DNA of 64,000 nt from Massilia sp. Root351 (lineage in GTDB: Bacteria; Pseudomonadota; Gammaproteobacteria; Burkholderiales; Burkholderiaceae_D). How positions within the stretch are numbered: position 1 is the first letter of the stretch; every line of letters starts with the position of its first letter. Made by a program: the position numbers and the translations under genes. Under the pieces are notes generated by a model. It saw only the letters and a program-made list of their open reading frames with translations, did no database searches and was not told where the DNA came from. The stretch covers positions 285,977 to 349,976 of the forward strand of contig NZ_LMDJ01000035.1 of the NCBI RefSeq assembly GCF_001425045.1. Reading direction: 5' to 3'. Shown one piece after another: positions 25,677-33,369 of the stretch.

Positions 25677-26981
25677 ATGAAATCGATCAAATCCCTGGTG
25701 ATAGGCGCAACGCTGCTGGCATCCGTGGGCGGCGCCTTCGCCCAGTCCGAACAGTTCATCGCGCTGCCTTCCTACCGCGTCGGCCCTTACGCAGCCGGCG
25801 GCTCCGGCTTCTACGGCGGCATCATCGACTACTTTAACCTGGTGAACGCCAATGGCGGCATCAACGGCACCAAGATCTCGTGGGAGGAATGCGAGACCGA
25901 ATACAACCCGTCGCGCGGCATCGAATGCTATGAGCGCATGAAGACCAAGAACGGCGGCGCCACCCTGGTCGAACCGCTGTCGACCGGCATCGCCTACGGC
26001 ATCCTGGACCGCGTGGCCAAGGACAAAGTGCCGATGACCACCCTGGGCTACGGCCGCTCGGACGCCGCCAACGGCAAGGTCTTCCCGTATGTGTTCCCGC
26101 TGATTACCAGCTACTGGAACCAGGCAGCCGCCATGATCAAATACCTGGGCGACAAAAACGGCGGCATGGCCAAGCTGAAGGGCAAAAAGATCGTGCACCT
26201 GTACCACGACTCGGCATTCGGCAAGGAACCCTTGCCTGTGCTGGAGGAGCTGGCCAAGCAGCACGGCTTTGAGCTGATCAAGATCGCCGTGGCGCCGCCG
26301 GGCAGCGAGCAGCAGTCGCAGTGGCTGCAGATCCGCCAGGCCAACCCGGACCACGTGATCCTGTGGGGCTGGGGCGTGATGAACTCGGTCGCCATCAAGA
26401 CCGCGCAGCGCAACGGCTTCCCGCGCGAGAAGATGCTGGGCGTGTGGTGGGCCGGCTCGGAGGAGGACACCATCGCCTCGGGCGACGCCGCCAAAGGCTA
26501 CACCTCGATGACCTTCAACACCCCCGGCAACTACCCCTTGCTCGATGATTTGCGCAAGAAGGTTTATGCGGCCGGCAAAGGCAACCTGGCGGACCAGGGC
26601 CGCATCGGTTCGGTGTACCACATGCGCGGCGTAACGGCCGGCGTGCTGTACGGCGAGGCGATCCGCACCGCGCAGGAAAAATTCGGCAAGGGCAAGGTCA
26701 TGACCGGCGACCAGATCCGCTGGGGCCTGGAGAACCTGAACATCGACGAAGCGCGCCAGAAAGCGCTGGGCGCACTGGGCATGTTCCCGCCGGTGAAAAC
26801 CACCTGCGACGACCACGAAGGTTCGGGTGCGGTGAAAGTGCAGCAATGGGATGGCAAGAAGTGGGTCGCCATCACGCCGAACTGGGTGGTGGGCGACAAG
26901 GCACTGACCCGCAAGCTGGTGGAGGAATCGTCCGCCAAGTACGCGGCCGAGAAAGGCATTACGCCGGCCTGCGCCAAGTAA
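25677..26981 (+). CDS. LivK-type periplasmic substrate-binding protein
   Basis: Periplasmic binding protein of 434 residues with a signal peptide (KSIKSLVIGATLLASVGGAFA, cut before QSEQF). It has a Peripla_BP_6 fold. YRVGPYAAGGSGFYGGIIDYFNLVN and GGINGTKI are at the first lobe, and CETEYNPSRGIECYERM resembles the loop that sets specificity. It is longer than the LivJ/LivK proteins (about 370), as in the group linked to aromatic or aliphatic acids. The ligand cannot be told from sequence. GAAGGAG precedes the ATG. Confidence 0.92.
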   Translation: MKSIKSLVIGATLLASVGGAFAQSEQFIALPSYRVGPYAAGGSGFYGGIIDYFNLVNANGGINGTKISWEECETEYNPSRGIECYERMKTKNGGATLVEPLSTGIAYGILDRVAKDKVPMTTLGYGRSDAANGKVFPYVFPLITSYWNQAAAMIKYLGDKNGGMAKLKGKKIVHLYHDSAFGKEPLPVLEELAKQHGFELIKIAVAPPGSEQQSQWLQIRQANPDHVILWGWGVMNSVAIKTAQRNGFPREKMLGVWWAGSEEDTIASGDAAKGYTSMTFNTPGNYPLLDDLRKKVYAAGKGNLADQGRIGSVYHMRGVTAGVLYGEAIRTAQEKFGKGKVMTGDQIRWGLENLNIDEARQKALGALGMFPPVKTTCDDHEGSGAVKVQQWDGKKWVAITPNWVVGDKALTRKLVEESSAKYAAEKGITPACAK

Positions 26982-26997
26982 GCCGGCCTGCCGCGCT

Positions 26998-27028
26998 GGC
27001 GGGTGACGCACTGGCGTGCCCACCCGCC
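26998..27028 (+). other. Stem-loop between the binding-protein and LivF genes
   Basis: GGCGGGTG (26998-27005) pairs with CACCCGCC (27021-27028), with an inner ACGC/GCGT pairing. It has no T tract, so it probably protects the 3' end of the binding-protein message and lowers downstream expression, a known arrangement in binding-protein operons. Confidence 0.55.
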
Positions 27029-27053
27029 CTACCAAACCTGATCGAGAACGCAT

Positions 27054-27881
27054 ATGAACACTGCCGCCATCGCCGCTCCGCCTCCCTACCTCTCGGTGAA
27101 CAACATCGAGGTCATCTACGACCACGTGATCCTGGTGCTCAAAGGCGTCTCGCTGCAAGTCCCGCAAGGGAAAATCGTGGCGCTGCTGGGCGCCAACGGG
27201 GCTGGCAAATCCACCACGCTCAAGACCGTGTCCACGCTGCTGCGCGGAGAACGGGGCGACGTCACCAAGGGCGAAGTCCAGTTCAAGGGCGAGCGCGTGG
27301 ACCAGCTGACGCCGAACGAACTGGTGAAGCGCGGCCTGTCGCAAGTGATGGAAGGGCGCCACTGTTTCGGCCACCTCACCATCGAGGAAAACCTGCTGAC
27401 CGGCGCCTATACGCGCAGCCTGAGCCGCGCAGAACTGAAGGAATCGCTGGACAAGGTGTACCACTATTTCCCGCGCCTGAGGGAGCGCCGCGCCAGCCAG
27501 GCCGGCTACACTTCGGGCGGCGAGCAGCAGATGTGCGCCATCGGGCGTGCCTTGATGGCCAAGCCTTCCATGATTTTGCTCGACGAGCCGTCGATGGGCA
27601 TCGCGCCGCAGATCGTCGACGAGATTTTCGGCATCGTGAAGGACTTGAACCAGAAGGAGAATGTGTCCTTCCTGCTGGCCGAGCAGAACACCAACGTGGC
27701 CCTGCGCTACGCGGACTTCGGCTACATCCTGGAGAACGGCCGCGTGGTGATGGAAGGCGAAGCGTCCGAACTGGCCAACAACGAGGACGTCAAAGAGTTC
27801 TACCTCGGCATGTCCGGCGCCGGCCGCAAGAGCTTCCGCGACATGAAGTTTTACCGCCGCCGCAAGCGCTGGCTGGCATGA
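27054..27881 (+). CDS. LivF-type ABC transporter ATPase
   Basis: Second ATPase of the importer, 275 residues. Walker A GANGAGKST is near residue 46, the signature TSGGEQQMCAIGRAL near 152, and Walker B MILLDEPSMG near 172. PNELVKRGLSQVMEGRHCFGHLTIEENL (seen in parts) is the LivF hallmark. The C-terminus carries an added basic tail after the canonical domain (RKSFRDMKFYRRRKRW), typical of this subgroup that sits with acyl-CoA ligases. Confidence 0.93.
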   Translation: MNTAAIAAPPPYLSVNNIEVIYDHVILVLKGVSLQVPQGKIVALLGANGAGKSTTLKTVSTLLRGERGDVTKGEVQFKGERVDQLTPNELVKRGLSQVMEGRHCFGHLTIEENLLTGAYTRSLSRAELKESLDKVYHYFPRLRERRASQAGYTSGGEQQMCAIGRALMAKPSMILLDEPSMGIAPQIVDEIFGIVKDLNQKENVSFLLAEQNTNVALRYADFGYILENGRVVMEGEASELANNEDVKEFYLGMSGAGRKSFRDMKFYRRRKRWLA

Positions 27882-27888
27882 GGCGAGC

Positions 27889-28242
27889 ATGAATATCGAG
27901 AAGGCGAAAGCCGTGTGCCGTGCCCTGCCCGGCGCCACTGAAGACATCAAATGGGGCGCCGACCTGGTGTTCTCGGTGGGGGAGAAAATGTTCGCGGTCA
28001 CCGGCAGCGAAGCGGCCGACGGCATCAGTTTCAAAGTGGACGATGACCGCTTCCTCGAGCTGACCGACCGTCCGGGCATCGTCCCCGCGCCCTACCTGGC
28101 GCGCGCCAAGTGGGTAAAGATTGAAGACCTGAAAGCGGTGAGCGATGCCGAAGCGGCCGCGCTGCTGAAACGTTCTTACGAAATCATTTTCGGCAAACTG
28201 ACCAAGAAACTGCAGCGCGAAATCGGAGACACGCCGTCATGA
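27889..28242 (+). CDS. MmcQ/YjbR family protein
   Basis: A 117-residue protein of the MmcQ/YjbR family (double-wing DNA-binding-like fold). Core features are ALPGATEDIKWGADLVFSV, MFAVTG, SFKVDDDRFLELTDRPGIVPAPYLARAKWV (in parts) and a C-terminal helix LLKRSYEIIF. The function is not settled; DNA binding is proposed from structure. It lies seven bases after the LivF gene and overlaps the next start by four bases (ATGA), so it belongs to the operon. Confidence 0.88.
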   Translation: MNIEKAKAVCRALPGATEDIKWGADLVFSVGEKMFAVTGSEAADGISFKVDDDRFLELTDRPGIVPAPYLARAKWVKIEDLKAVSDAEAAALLKRSYEIIFGKLTKKLQREIGDTPS

Positions 28243-29504
28243 ACGAAATCCTGAGCGACACCCTGGACAGTCTGGAAACGCGCGCGCCCGAGCAGCGCGA
28301 ACGCGAACTGCTGGCACGCCTTCCCGGCCTGATAGCGCGCGCGCAAAGTGCGCCGGGCTGGGGCCGCATCCTGGCCGGCGTGGACCCCAACACCATCAAC
28401 AGCCGCGCAGCGCTGGCCGCGCTGCCGGTTACGCGCAAGTCCGAACTGAAGGGGTTGCAGCAGGAGATCAAGCCGTTCGGCGGCCTGAACGCCACGCCGC
28501 TGGGCCAGCTGGGACGCGTGTTCATGTCGCCCGGCCCCATCTTCGATCCCGAGGGACGCGGCGCCGACTGGTGGCGCTTCTCGCGGCCGATGTACGCTGC
28601 CGGCGTGCGCGCCGGCGGCCTGCTGCAAAACTGCTTCGCCTACCACTTCACGCCAGCCGCCTTCATGGTGGAAGGCGGCGCGGCCCGCATCGGCTGCGCG
28701 GTGATCCCGGCCGGCAGCGGCCAGACCGAGATGCAGGTGCAGGCCATGGAATCGCTCAAGCCGGACACGTATATCGGCACGCCGTCCTTCCTCAAGATCA
28801 TCATCGAGAAGGCGCGCGAAATGGGCGCCGACATCAGCAGCGTGAAGCAGGCCATGATGGGCGCCGAAGCGCTGCCCGAATCATTGCGCCGCTGGTTCGC
28901 CGAGAACGGCGTGCCGCACGTGCTGCAAACCTACGCCTCGGCCGACATCGGCAGCATCGCCTACGAAACCCGCAGCGGCGGCACGGTCCATCCCGGCATG
29001 GTGCTGGACGAGGACGTGCTGCTGGAAATCGTGCGCCCCGGCAGCGGCGAACCGGTGCCGCCGGGCGAAGTGGGCGAAGTGCTGGTAACCCTGTTCAACC
29101 CCGACTATCCGCTAATCCGCTTCGCCACCGGCGACCTGTCGGCGATCCTGACCGACGCCCCGCCCTCGCCGTGCGGGCGCACCAACTTGCGCATCCGGGG
29201 CTGGATGGGCCGCGCCGACCAGACCACCAAGGTGCGCGCCATGTTCGTCCACCCTTCGCAAGTGCATGAAATCGCGCGCCGGCACCCGGAAATCCTGAAG
29301 GCGCGGCTGGTGGTGTCGGGCAAGATGGCCAACGACGTGATGACCTTGCATTGCGAAGTCGACAATCCCGGCGTTGTACAGGCCAATTCCATCATAGAAA
29401 CTATTCGCGACCTGACCAAGCTGCGGGGCGAGGTGGCGTTTGCGGTTAAAGGCAGTTTGCCGAACGATGGCAAGGTGATCGACGACGTACGCGATTATTC
29501 CTGA
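28239..29504 (+). CDS. Phenylacetate-CoA ligase (PaaK)-like enzyme
   Basis: AMP-forming CoA ligase of 421 residues, the length of PaaK. It has RVFMSPGPIF in place of the usual SSGTTG loop, YIGTPSFLKIIIEKA, TYASADIGSIAYE (adenylate site) and the C-terminal LRIRGWMGRADQTTKVRAMFVHP (seen in parts). The substituted phosphate loop is typical of the PaaK-like side branch found beside Liv-type transporters. It is the last gene of the operon. The substrate is probably an aryl- or alkyl-carboxylate brought in by the transporter; this is inference. Confidence 0.88.
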   Translation: MNEILSDTLDSLETRAPEQRERELLARLPGLIARAQSAPGWGRILAGVDPNTINSRAALAALPVTRKSELKGLQQEIKPFGGLNATPLGQLGRVFMSPGPIFDPEGRGADWWRFSRPMYAAGVRAGGLLQNCFAYHFTPAAFMVEGGAARIGCAVIPAGSGQTEMQVQAMESLKPDTYIGTPSFLKIIIEKAREMGADISSVKQAMMGAEALPESLRRWFAENGVPHVLQTYASADIGSIAYETRSGGTVHPGMVLDEDVLLEIVRPGSGEPVPPGEVGEVLVTLFNPDYPLIRFATGDLSAILTDAPPSPCGRTNLRIRGWMGRADQTTKVRAMFVHPSQVHEIARRHPEILKARLVVSGKMANDVMTLHCEVDNPGVVQANSIIETIRDLTKLRGEVAFAVKGSLPNDGKVIDDVRDYS

Positions 29505-29596
29505 CATCTGTAGCAGGAATCCAACGCCGGAGCGGGCGCGCGGGATATGGCGGATAATAAAGACCATTCCTACCGATGTCAGAATAAGACCAGATC

Positions 29597-30175
29597 ATGC
29601 AAGACTTTCATCACAACCGCGCCCGTGACCTGCTGAAGAACGCAGAAGAAATTTTCGACCAAGAAGCCGTGCAGACAGCCGTCAGCCGCATGGCCGGCGA
29701 GCTGAACGAACGCTTCGACCGGCCGGAAGACCAAGCCTTCCCGCTGGTGCTGGGCGTGATGGGCGGCGCGGTGGTATTCACCGGCAACCTGCTGCCGCAG
29801 CTGACCTTCCCGCTTGAATTCGACTATATCCATGTGAGCCGCTATGGCGACGAGGACAAGGGTGGCGCCGTGGTGTGGAAAGTGATCCCGCGCTCCAACG
29901 TGGTGGGCCGCACCGTGATCGTGCTGGACGACATCCTGGACGAAGGCGAAACCCTGGCCCACGTGAAACAGCGCCTGCTGGACATGGGCGCGGCCGAAGT
30001 GATCCTGGCCGTGTTCTGCGACAAGGCCATCGGCAAGGTCAAGCCGGTGACGGCCGACATCGTCGGCATCACCATCCCGAACCGCTTCGTGGTCGGCTAC
30101 GGCATGGACGCCTATGGCTACTGGCGCAACCTGCCGGGGCTGTGGGCCATCAACACCGACGACCTGAACGTCTAG
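29597..30175 (+). CDS. Hypoxanthine-guanine phosphoribosyltransferase
   Basis: Purine salvage enzyme (hypoxanthine or guanine plus PRPP to IMP or GMP), 192 residues, cytoplasmic. The PRPP-binding loop is VIVLDDILDEGETL near residue 107; the flexible-loop region is HVSRYGDEDKGG and the base-binding C-terminal part is PNRFVVGYGMDAYGYWRNLPGLWAI (in parts). It corresponds to the betaproteobacterial Hpt group of about 185-190 residues. No operon partner. Confidence 0.92.
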   Translation: MQDFHHNRARDLLKNAEEIFDQEAVQTAVSRMAGELNERFDRPEDQAFPLVLGVMGGAVVFTGNLLPQLTFPLEFDYIHVSRYGDEDKGGAVVWKVIPRSNVVGRTVIVLDDILDEGETLAHVKQRLLDMGAAEVILAVFCDKAIGKVKPVTADIVGITIPNRFVVGYGMDAYGYWRNLPGLWAINTDDLNV

Positions 30176-30184
30176 ACACGCTTC

Positions 30185-30231
30185 TGGACGTTCGTGCCGG
30201 GGCGAACTAAGATACCCAATATGGGTATCTT
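30185..30231 (+). promoter_or_regulatory. Promoter overlapped by a 23-bp perfect dyad at a start codon
   Basis: TGGACG (30185-30190), 17 bases, TAAGAT (30208-30213) form a plausible sigma-70 promoter whose start would fall at the ATG of the next gene (30221), which has no ribosome site. AAGATACCC (30209-30217), AATAT, GGGTATCTT (30223-30231) is a perfect nine-bp-arm palindrome covering the -10 box, the predicted start and the start codon. It looks like an autoregulatory operator; in RNA it would place AUG at the loop edge. Confidence 0.5.
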
Positions 30232-30823
30232 CGCCGACGTACTATTCACCAAGACGCAGCAACGGGTGCTGGCCGTGCTCTATGGCCAGCCCAACCGGTC
30301 TTTTTACGCCAACGAAATCATCGCGCTGGCCGCCTGCGGTTCCGGCGCGGTGCAGCGCGAGCTGGCCAGCCTGGAAGAATCCGGCCTGGTGCACAGCTGG
30401 CGCGCCGGCAACCAGAAGCACTACCAGGTCGACCGCGACGCCACCATCTTCGAGGAACTGCACAGCATCGTCGTGAAAACCTTCGGCGCGGGGGATTTGA
30501 TCCGCGCCGCGCTGCAAGCCCAGCTGCCACAGCTGGACGCCGTTTTCATCCACGGCGACGCGGTGGCGGGCACGGTGCACGCCAGCAGCGGCATCGATCT
30601 GATGGTGGTTGCGCCCCAGATCCGGCAGCTTGCACTGCGCCAGGCGCTGGGAGCGCTGACGGGCGAGCTGGGCCGCGAAGTGCGGCCGGCCTTCCACACG
30701 GCCGGGCAATTCGGCCAGCTATGGCGCAGCGGCGACGCGGCGCTGCGCGCCGTGCTGGAACAGCCCAAGATTTTCATCCAGGGCACGGAGGCCGAACTGA
30801 TCAGGCTGGCCCAGCATCCCTGA
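30221..30823 (+). CDS. HTH protein with degenerate nucleotidyltransferase domain
   Basis: A 200-residue protein. Residues 1-85 form a winged helix (VLFTKTQQRVLAVLYGQPNR, NEIIALAACGSGAVQRELASLE, WRAGNQKHYQVD). Residues about 100-190 have the nucleotidyltransferase fold of the MNT/KNTase type. The catalytic motif, normally G-S...S-D-I-D-L, reads HGDAVAGTVHASSGIDLMVV, so the Ser of GS and the first Asp are lost; activity is doubtful. The family is common in Burkholderiales and unassigned. The ATG at 30221 is chosen for family fit; a GTG at 30194 is possible. Probably binds the dyad at its own start. Confidence 0.75.
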   Translation: MGIFADVLFTKTQQRVLAVLYGQPNRSFYANEIIALAACGSGAVQRELASLEESGLVHSWRAGNQKHYQVDRDATIFEELHSIVVKTFGAGDLIRAALQAQLPQLDAVFIHGDAVAGTVHASSGIDLMVVAPQIRQLALRQALGALTGELGREVRPAFHTAGQFGQLWRSGDAALRAVLEQPKIFIQGTEAELIRLAQHP

Positions 30824-30833
30824 CGGCGTCCGT

Positions 30834-31301
30834 TCAGTGCGCGGCGATCTCGGGCGCGTCGTACCAGATGCCGAGCTTGTCGCCCTGCCATATCAGCAGA
30901 TGAAACAGGTAGGCGTTCGCCAGCATCAGCAAGCCGCCGGCCAGCGCAGCCTCGTTGATGAGGCCGAGCAGGCAAAACACGAAACCGCTGACATGGGAAA
31001 TGATTTCGATCCTGCGGGCGGCCTTCCGGGCTGGCTGGACAGCGAGCAAGTTCAGGGAGAAACAGCATTTGAGCCACAACGGCAGGCTCTCCCAGTTATG
31101 CGTATGTTTGTCGATCACGAATTTCTCCTGGTTCAAAGTTGATATCTCCACTTCGAGCGCCGCAGCCAGGCATTTCAGAGACTCGACACTGGCCTTGTGG
31201 CCGCTTTCGATCCGCTGGATGGTCCGGACGTTCAGGCCGGACATCTGAGCCAACTGCTCTTGGGATAGATTGCGGCTGAGGCGTAGTTGCTTGAGTATCA
31301 T
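30834..31301 (-). CDS. Membrane-anchored XRE-type HTH protein
   Basis: A 155-residue protein. Residues 2-58 are an HTH_3 domain (LKQLRLSRNLSQEQLAQMSG, LNVRTIQRIESGHKAS). The second half has two hydrophobic helices (ISHVSGFVFCLLGLI and AALAGGLLMLANAYLFHLLIW) and resembles the 2TM-domain tail found on such regulators. It should sit in the inner membrane with the DNA-binding domain in the cytoplasm. GGAG seven bases before the ATG supports the start. Targets unknown. Confidence 0.75.
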   Translation of the reverse strand: MILKQLRLSRNLSQEQLAQMSGLNVRTIQRIESGHKASVESLKCLAAALEVEISTLNQEKFVIDKHTHNWESLPLWLKCCFSLNLLAVQPARKAARRIEIISHVSGFVFCLLGLINEAALAGGLLMLANAYLFHLLIWQGDKLGIWYDAPEIAAH

Positions 31302-31410
31302 TCATGCGCTCCGGTGCTTGTGAACCTTGAGTATCCAGCGTGACCTGCCCTGTCGGTGACGAAATCTACCTGACTTTTACCCGACAGCGGGAGTTTTAGG
31401 CCAGAAACGA

Positions 31411-31438
31411 CAACGCCAACCTGCAGGGGTTGGCGTTG
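31411..31438 (-). terminator. Probable terminator of the toxin-antitoxin operon
   Basis: CAACGCCAACC and GGTTGGCGTTG form 11 perfect pairs around a six-base loop, 42 bases past the toxin stop. On the minus strand TCGTTTCT follows, a weak U tract. The remaining 31302-31479 gap shows no gene. Confidence 0.6.
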
Positions 31439-31479
31439 CATGAGAAACTCTTGGCGGCCTGGGCGACAGCAACTGCGGA

Positions 31480-31893
31480 TCAATCCCACGGGTTAATGAC
31501 AACGATTTTGGCTGCCTCATAGGGCGCCACATCGCGCGAAGCCACCATGAACCGCCGGGAGGCAGCGATCGCGGCTATGTAACCATCTGCCGTCGGAAAT
31601 GCGCGTCCGGCACCTCTGGCCGCTACCGCAAGCTCAGCATAAAACTTGGCAGCATCGGTATCGAATGGAAGTACCCGATCCCTAAACAACGCCATCAGAC
31701 GGTCAAGGGCCTGGACCAATATGTCTTTACGCTTGCCTGACGGCAGTAGCCGTATTCCAAACAACAATTCAGCCAATGTCACGCTCGTCAGATACAGCGT
31801 TTCTGCGGCTTGATTGTTCAGCCAGGCACGCACGTGCGGATTGGGAGCCGGCTTCATCGCTTCAGAAACAACGTTGGTATCAAGGACGATCAT
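31480..31893 (-). CDS. PIN-domain toxin, VapC/FitB type
   Basis: Type II toxin of 137 residues, a Mg2+-dependent RNase of the PIN family. The acidic residues are in place: D5 (VLDTNVVSE), E42 (TLAELLFG), D103 (FPTADGYIAA) and D121 (ASRDVAPYE). The sequence is closest in pattern to FitB (IVLDTNVVSEAM, KFYAELAVAARGAGR, VVINPW at the end). It overlaps the antitoxin gene by four bases (ATGA), the usual antitoxin-first order. Confidence 0.93.
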   Translation of the reverse strand: MIVLDTNVVSEAMKPAPNPHVRAWLNNQAAETLYLTSVTLAELLFGIRLLPSGKRKDILVQALDRLMALFRDRVLPFDTDAAKFYAELAVAARGAGRAFPTADGYIAAIAASRRFMVASRDVAPYEAAKIVVINPWD

Positions 31894-32144
31894 TCAAACC
31901 TCGGTGGCTCAGCCGGGGATTTGTCCCTGATCTCGTTGAAAACTTCAAAATCCTCGTCGGCAAGGCCAAGCTCGCGCCCTAATGCGGCGAGAGCGTCGCC
32001 CATATGGACGCGCGTCTGCGGCTGCACTGCACTGGCCAGTATTTCGCGCACTTCAGCCTCCGTGCTACGCCCATGTTGTGCAGCCCGCATCCGCAAGGCG
32101 CGGTGCACCTCGTCGGGCAAGTTGCGTATTGTTAGCATAGCCAT
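31890..32144 (-). CDS. FitA-like ribbon-helix-helix antitoxin
   Basis: An 84-residue antitoxin. The N-terminal 40 residues form a ribbon-helix-helix DNA-binding domain (MLTIRNLPDEVHRALRMRAAQHGRS, in parts, EAEVREILASAV). The C-terminal tail (DEDFEVFNEIRDKSPAEPPRFE, in parts) should wrap the toxin active site. GGGGTG five bases before the ATG at 32144; a second ATG two codons in is possible. Expected to repress its own promoter together with the toxin. Confidence 0.9.
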   Translation of the reverse strand: MAMLTIRNLPDEVHRALRMRAAQHGRSTEAEVREILASAVQPQTRVHMGDALAALGRELGLADEDFEVFNEIRDKSPAEPPRFE

Positions 32145-32167
32145 GTCATCACCCCGGAAGCGCCTTC

Positions 32168-32193
32168 AATGCATTCATCGTATGCAATTGCAT
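32168..32193. promoter_or_regulatory. Clustered TGCAT half-sites upstream of the antitoxin
   Basis: AATGCATT (32168-32175) and the perfect palindrome ATGCAATTGCAT (32182-32193) lie 24-50 bases upstream of the antitoxin start. Repeated inverted half-sites are what a ribbon-helix-helix antitoxin complex binds, so this is the best candidate operator. Nothing else is seen in the 32145-32335 gap. Confidence 0.45.
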
Positions 32194-32335
32194 GCAGTAC
32201 CGCAAGGAGCACTCAAGCCGAGTGATAAGACCGAAGGCAACTTACTGCTGAATGCGAAGGCTTGCTGAAAGCAGCGCAGCCAAGCGGCACAATCGTGGCG
32301 CGCACTTTCTTTGACCGCTACGCCAGCAGCAATCG

Positions 32336-33289
32336 TTACAGGCTGAGGCGGGCGCGGGCTGCCGCGTATTCAGCCTTCAGGCGCTCCATCATCTCGGCCA
32401 CGCTCGGCACGTCGTCCATCAGGCCCACGCCCTGGCCGGCGCCCCAGATGTCGCGCCAGGCCTTGGCGCTGCCGGAGCCGAAACTCATCTTGCTCTTGTC
32501 CGATTCCGGCAACGCGTCCGGGTCCAGGCCGGCATTGACGATGGATTTCTTCAGGTAGTTGCCGTGCACGCCGGTGAACAGGTTGGTGTAGACGATGTCC
32601 GCCGCCGCCGACTCGACGATGGCGTCGCGGTATGCGTCGGTCACGTTCGATTCCTGCGTGGCCAGCCAGCGCGAGCCGATGTAGGCGAAATCGGCGCCCA
32701 TGGCTTGCGCGGCCAGGATGGCGTCGCCGGTGGCGATCGAGCCGGACAGGGCGATCGGGCCTTTGAAGAACTTGCGCACCTCGCCCACCAGCGCGAACGG
32801 GGACAGGGTGCCTGCGTGGCCGCCGGCGCCGCTGGCCACCAGGATCAGGCCGTCCACGCCCGCTTCCAGCGCCTTTTGCGCGTGGCGGATCGACACCACA
32901 TCGTGCAGCACGATGCCGCCGTAGCTGTGGATGGCGTCCATCATCTCCTTCGGCGGCGCGCGCAGCGAGGAGATGATGATGGGTACCTGGTGCTGCACGC
33001 ATACTTCCACGTCATGCGCCAGGCGGTCGTTCGACTGGTGCACGATCTGGTTGACGGCAATCGGGCCGACGCGCTTGCCCGGATTGGCGGCCTGGAACTC
33101 GGCCAGCTCGGCTTGCAGCTCGGTCAGCCAGGTGTCCAGCAGCTCGGCCGGACGGGCGTTGAGCGCCGGGAAGGAGCCGACGATGCCGGCCTTGCACTGC
33201 GCCGCCACCAGTTTCGGGCCGCTGGCGATGAACATCGGCGAGGCGATGACGGGAAGGGTCAGGTTTTGCAGCACGGTAGGCAAGGCCAT
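32336..33289 (-). CDS. Nitronate monooxygenase
   Basis: FMN-dependent enzyme that oxidises nitronates such as propionate-3-nitronate, 317 residues, TIM-barrel. Family features are LPVIASPMFIASGPKLVAAQ at the N-terminus, AVNQIVHQSNDRL, HDVVSIRHAQKALEAGVDGLI, ASGAGGHAGT (phosphate/FMN site) and GSIATGDAILAAQAMGADFAYIGSRW (in parts). Bacterial class I-like by the GAGGHAG motif. Single gene; no neighbour suggests a specific pathway. Confidence 0.92.
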   Translation of the reverse strand: MALPTVLQNLTLPVIASPMFIASGPKLVAAQCKAGIVGSFPALNARPAELLDTWLTELQAELAEFQAANPGKRVGPIAVNQIVHQSNDRLAHDVEVCVQHQVPIIISSLRAPPKEMMDAIHSYGGIVLHDVVSIRHAQKALEAGVDGLILVASGAGGHAGTLSPFALVGEVRKFFKGPIALSGSIATGDAILAAQAMGADFAYIGSRWLATQESNVTDAYRDAIVESAAADIVYTNLFTGVHGNYLKKSIVNAGLDPDALPESDKSKMSFGSGSAKAWRDIWGAGQGVGLMDDVPSVAEMMERLKAEYAAARARLSL

Positions 33290-33369
33290 GTCGGACTCCG
33301 AATGATATGGTTGAAAACGATCAATCCATTATAAAACGAAAAAAGTACGATCGTGCGATAACTTCGCCT

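Noticed and set aside
23637..28079. A 1480-codon open frame on the minus strand across the transporter operon
   Set aside because: It is the mirror of five well-supported plus-strand genes, is rich in His, Gln and Arg as GC-rich shadows are, and has no family resemblance or ribosome site.
31302..31479. Minus-strand frame ending FVTDRAGHAGYS, recalling a sugar-nucleotide dehydratase motif
   Set aside because: Only a few residues match by chance, the frame covers the terminator hairpin, and no start with a ribosome site is present.
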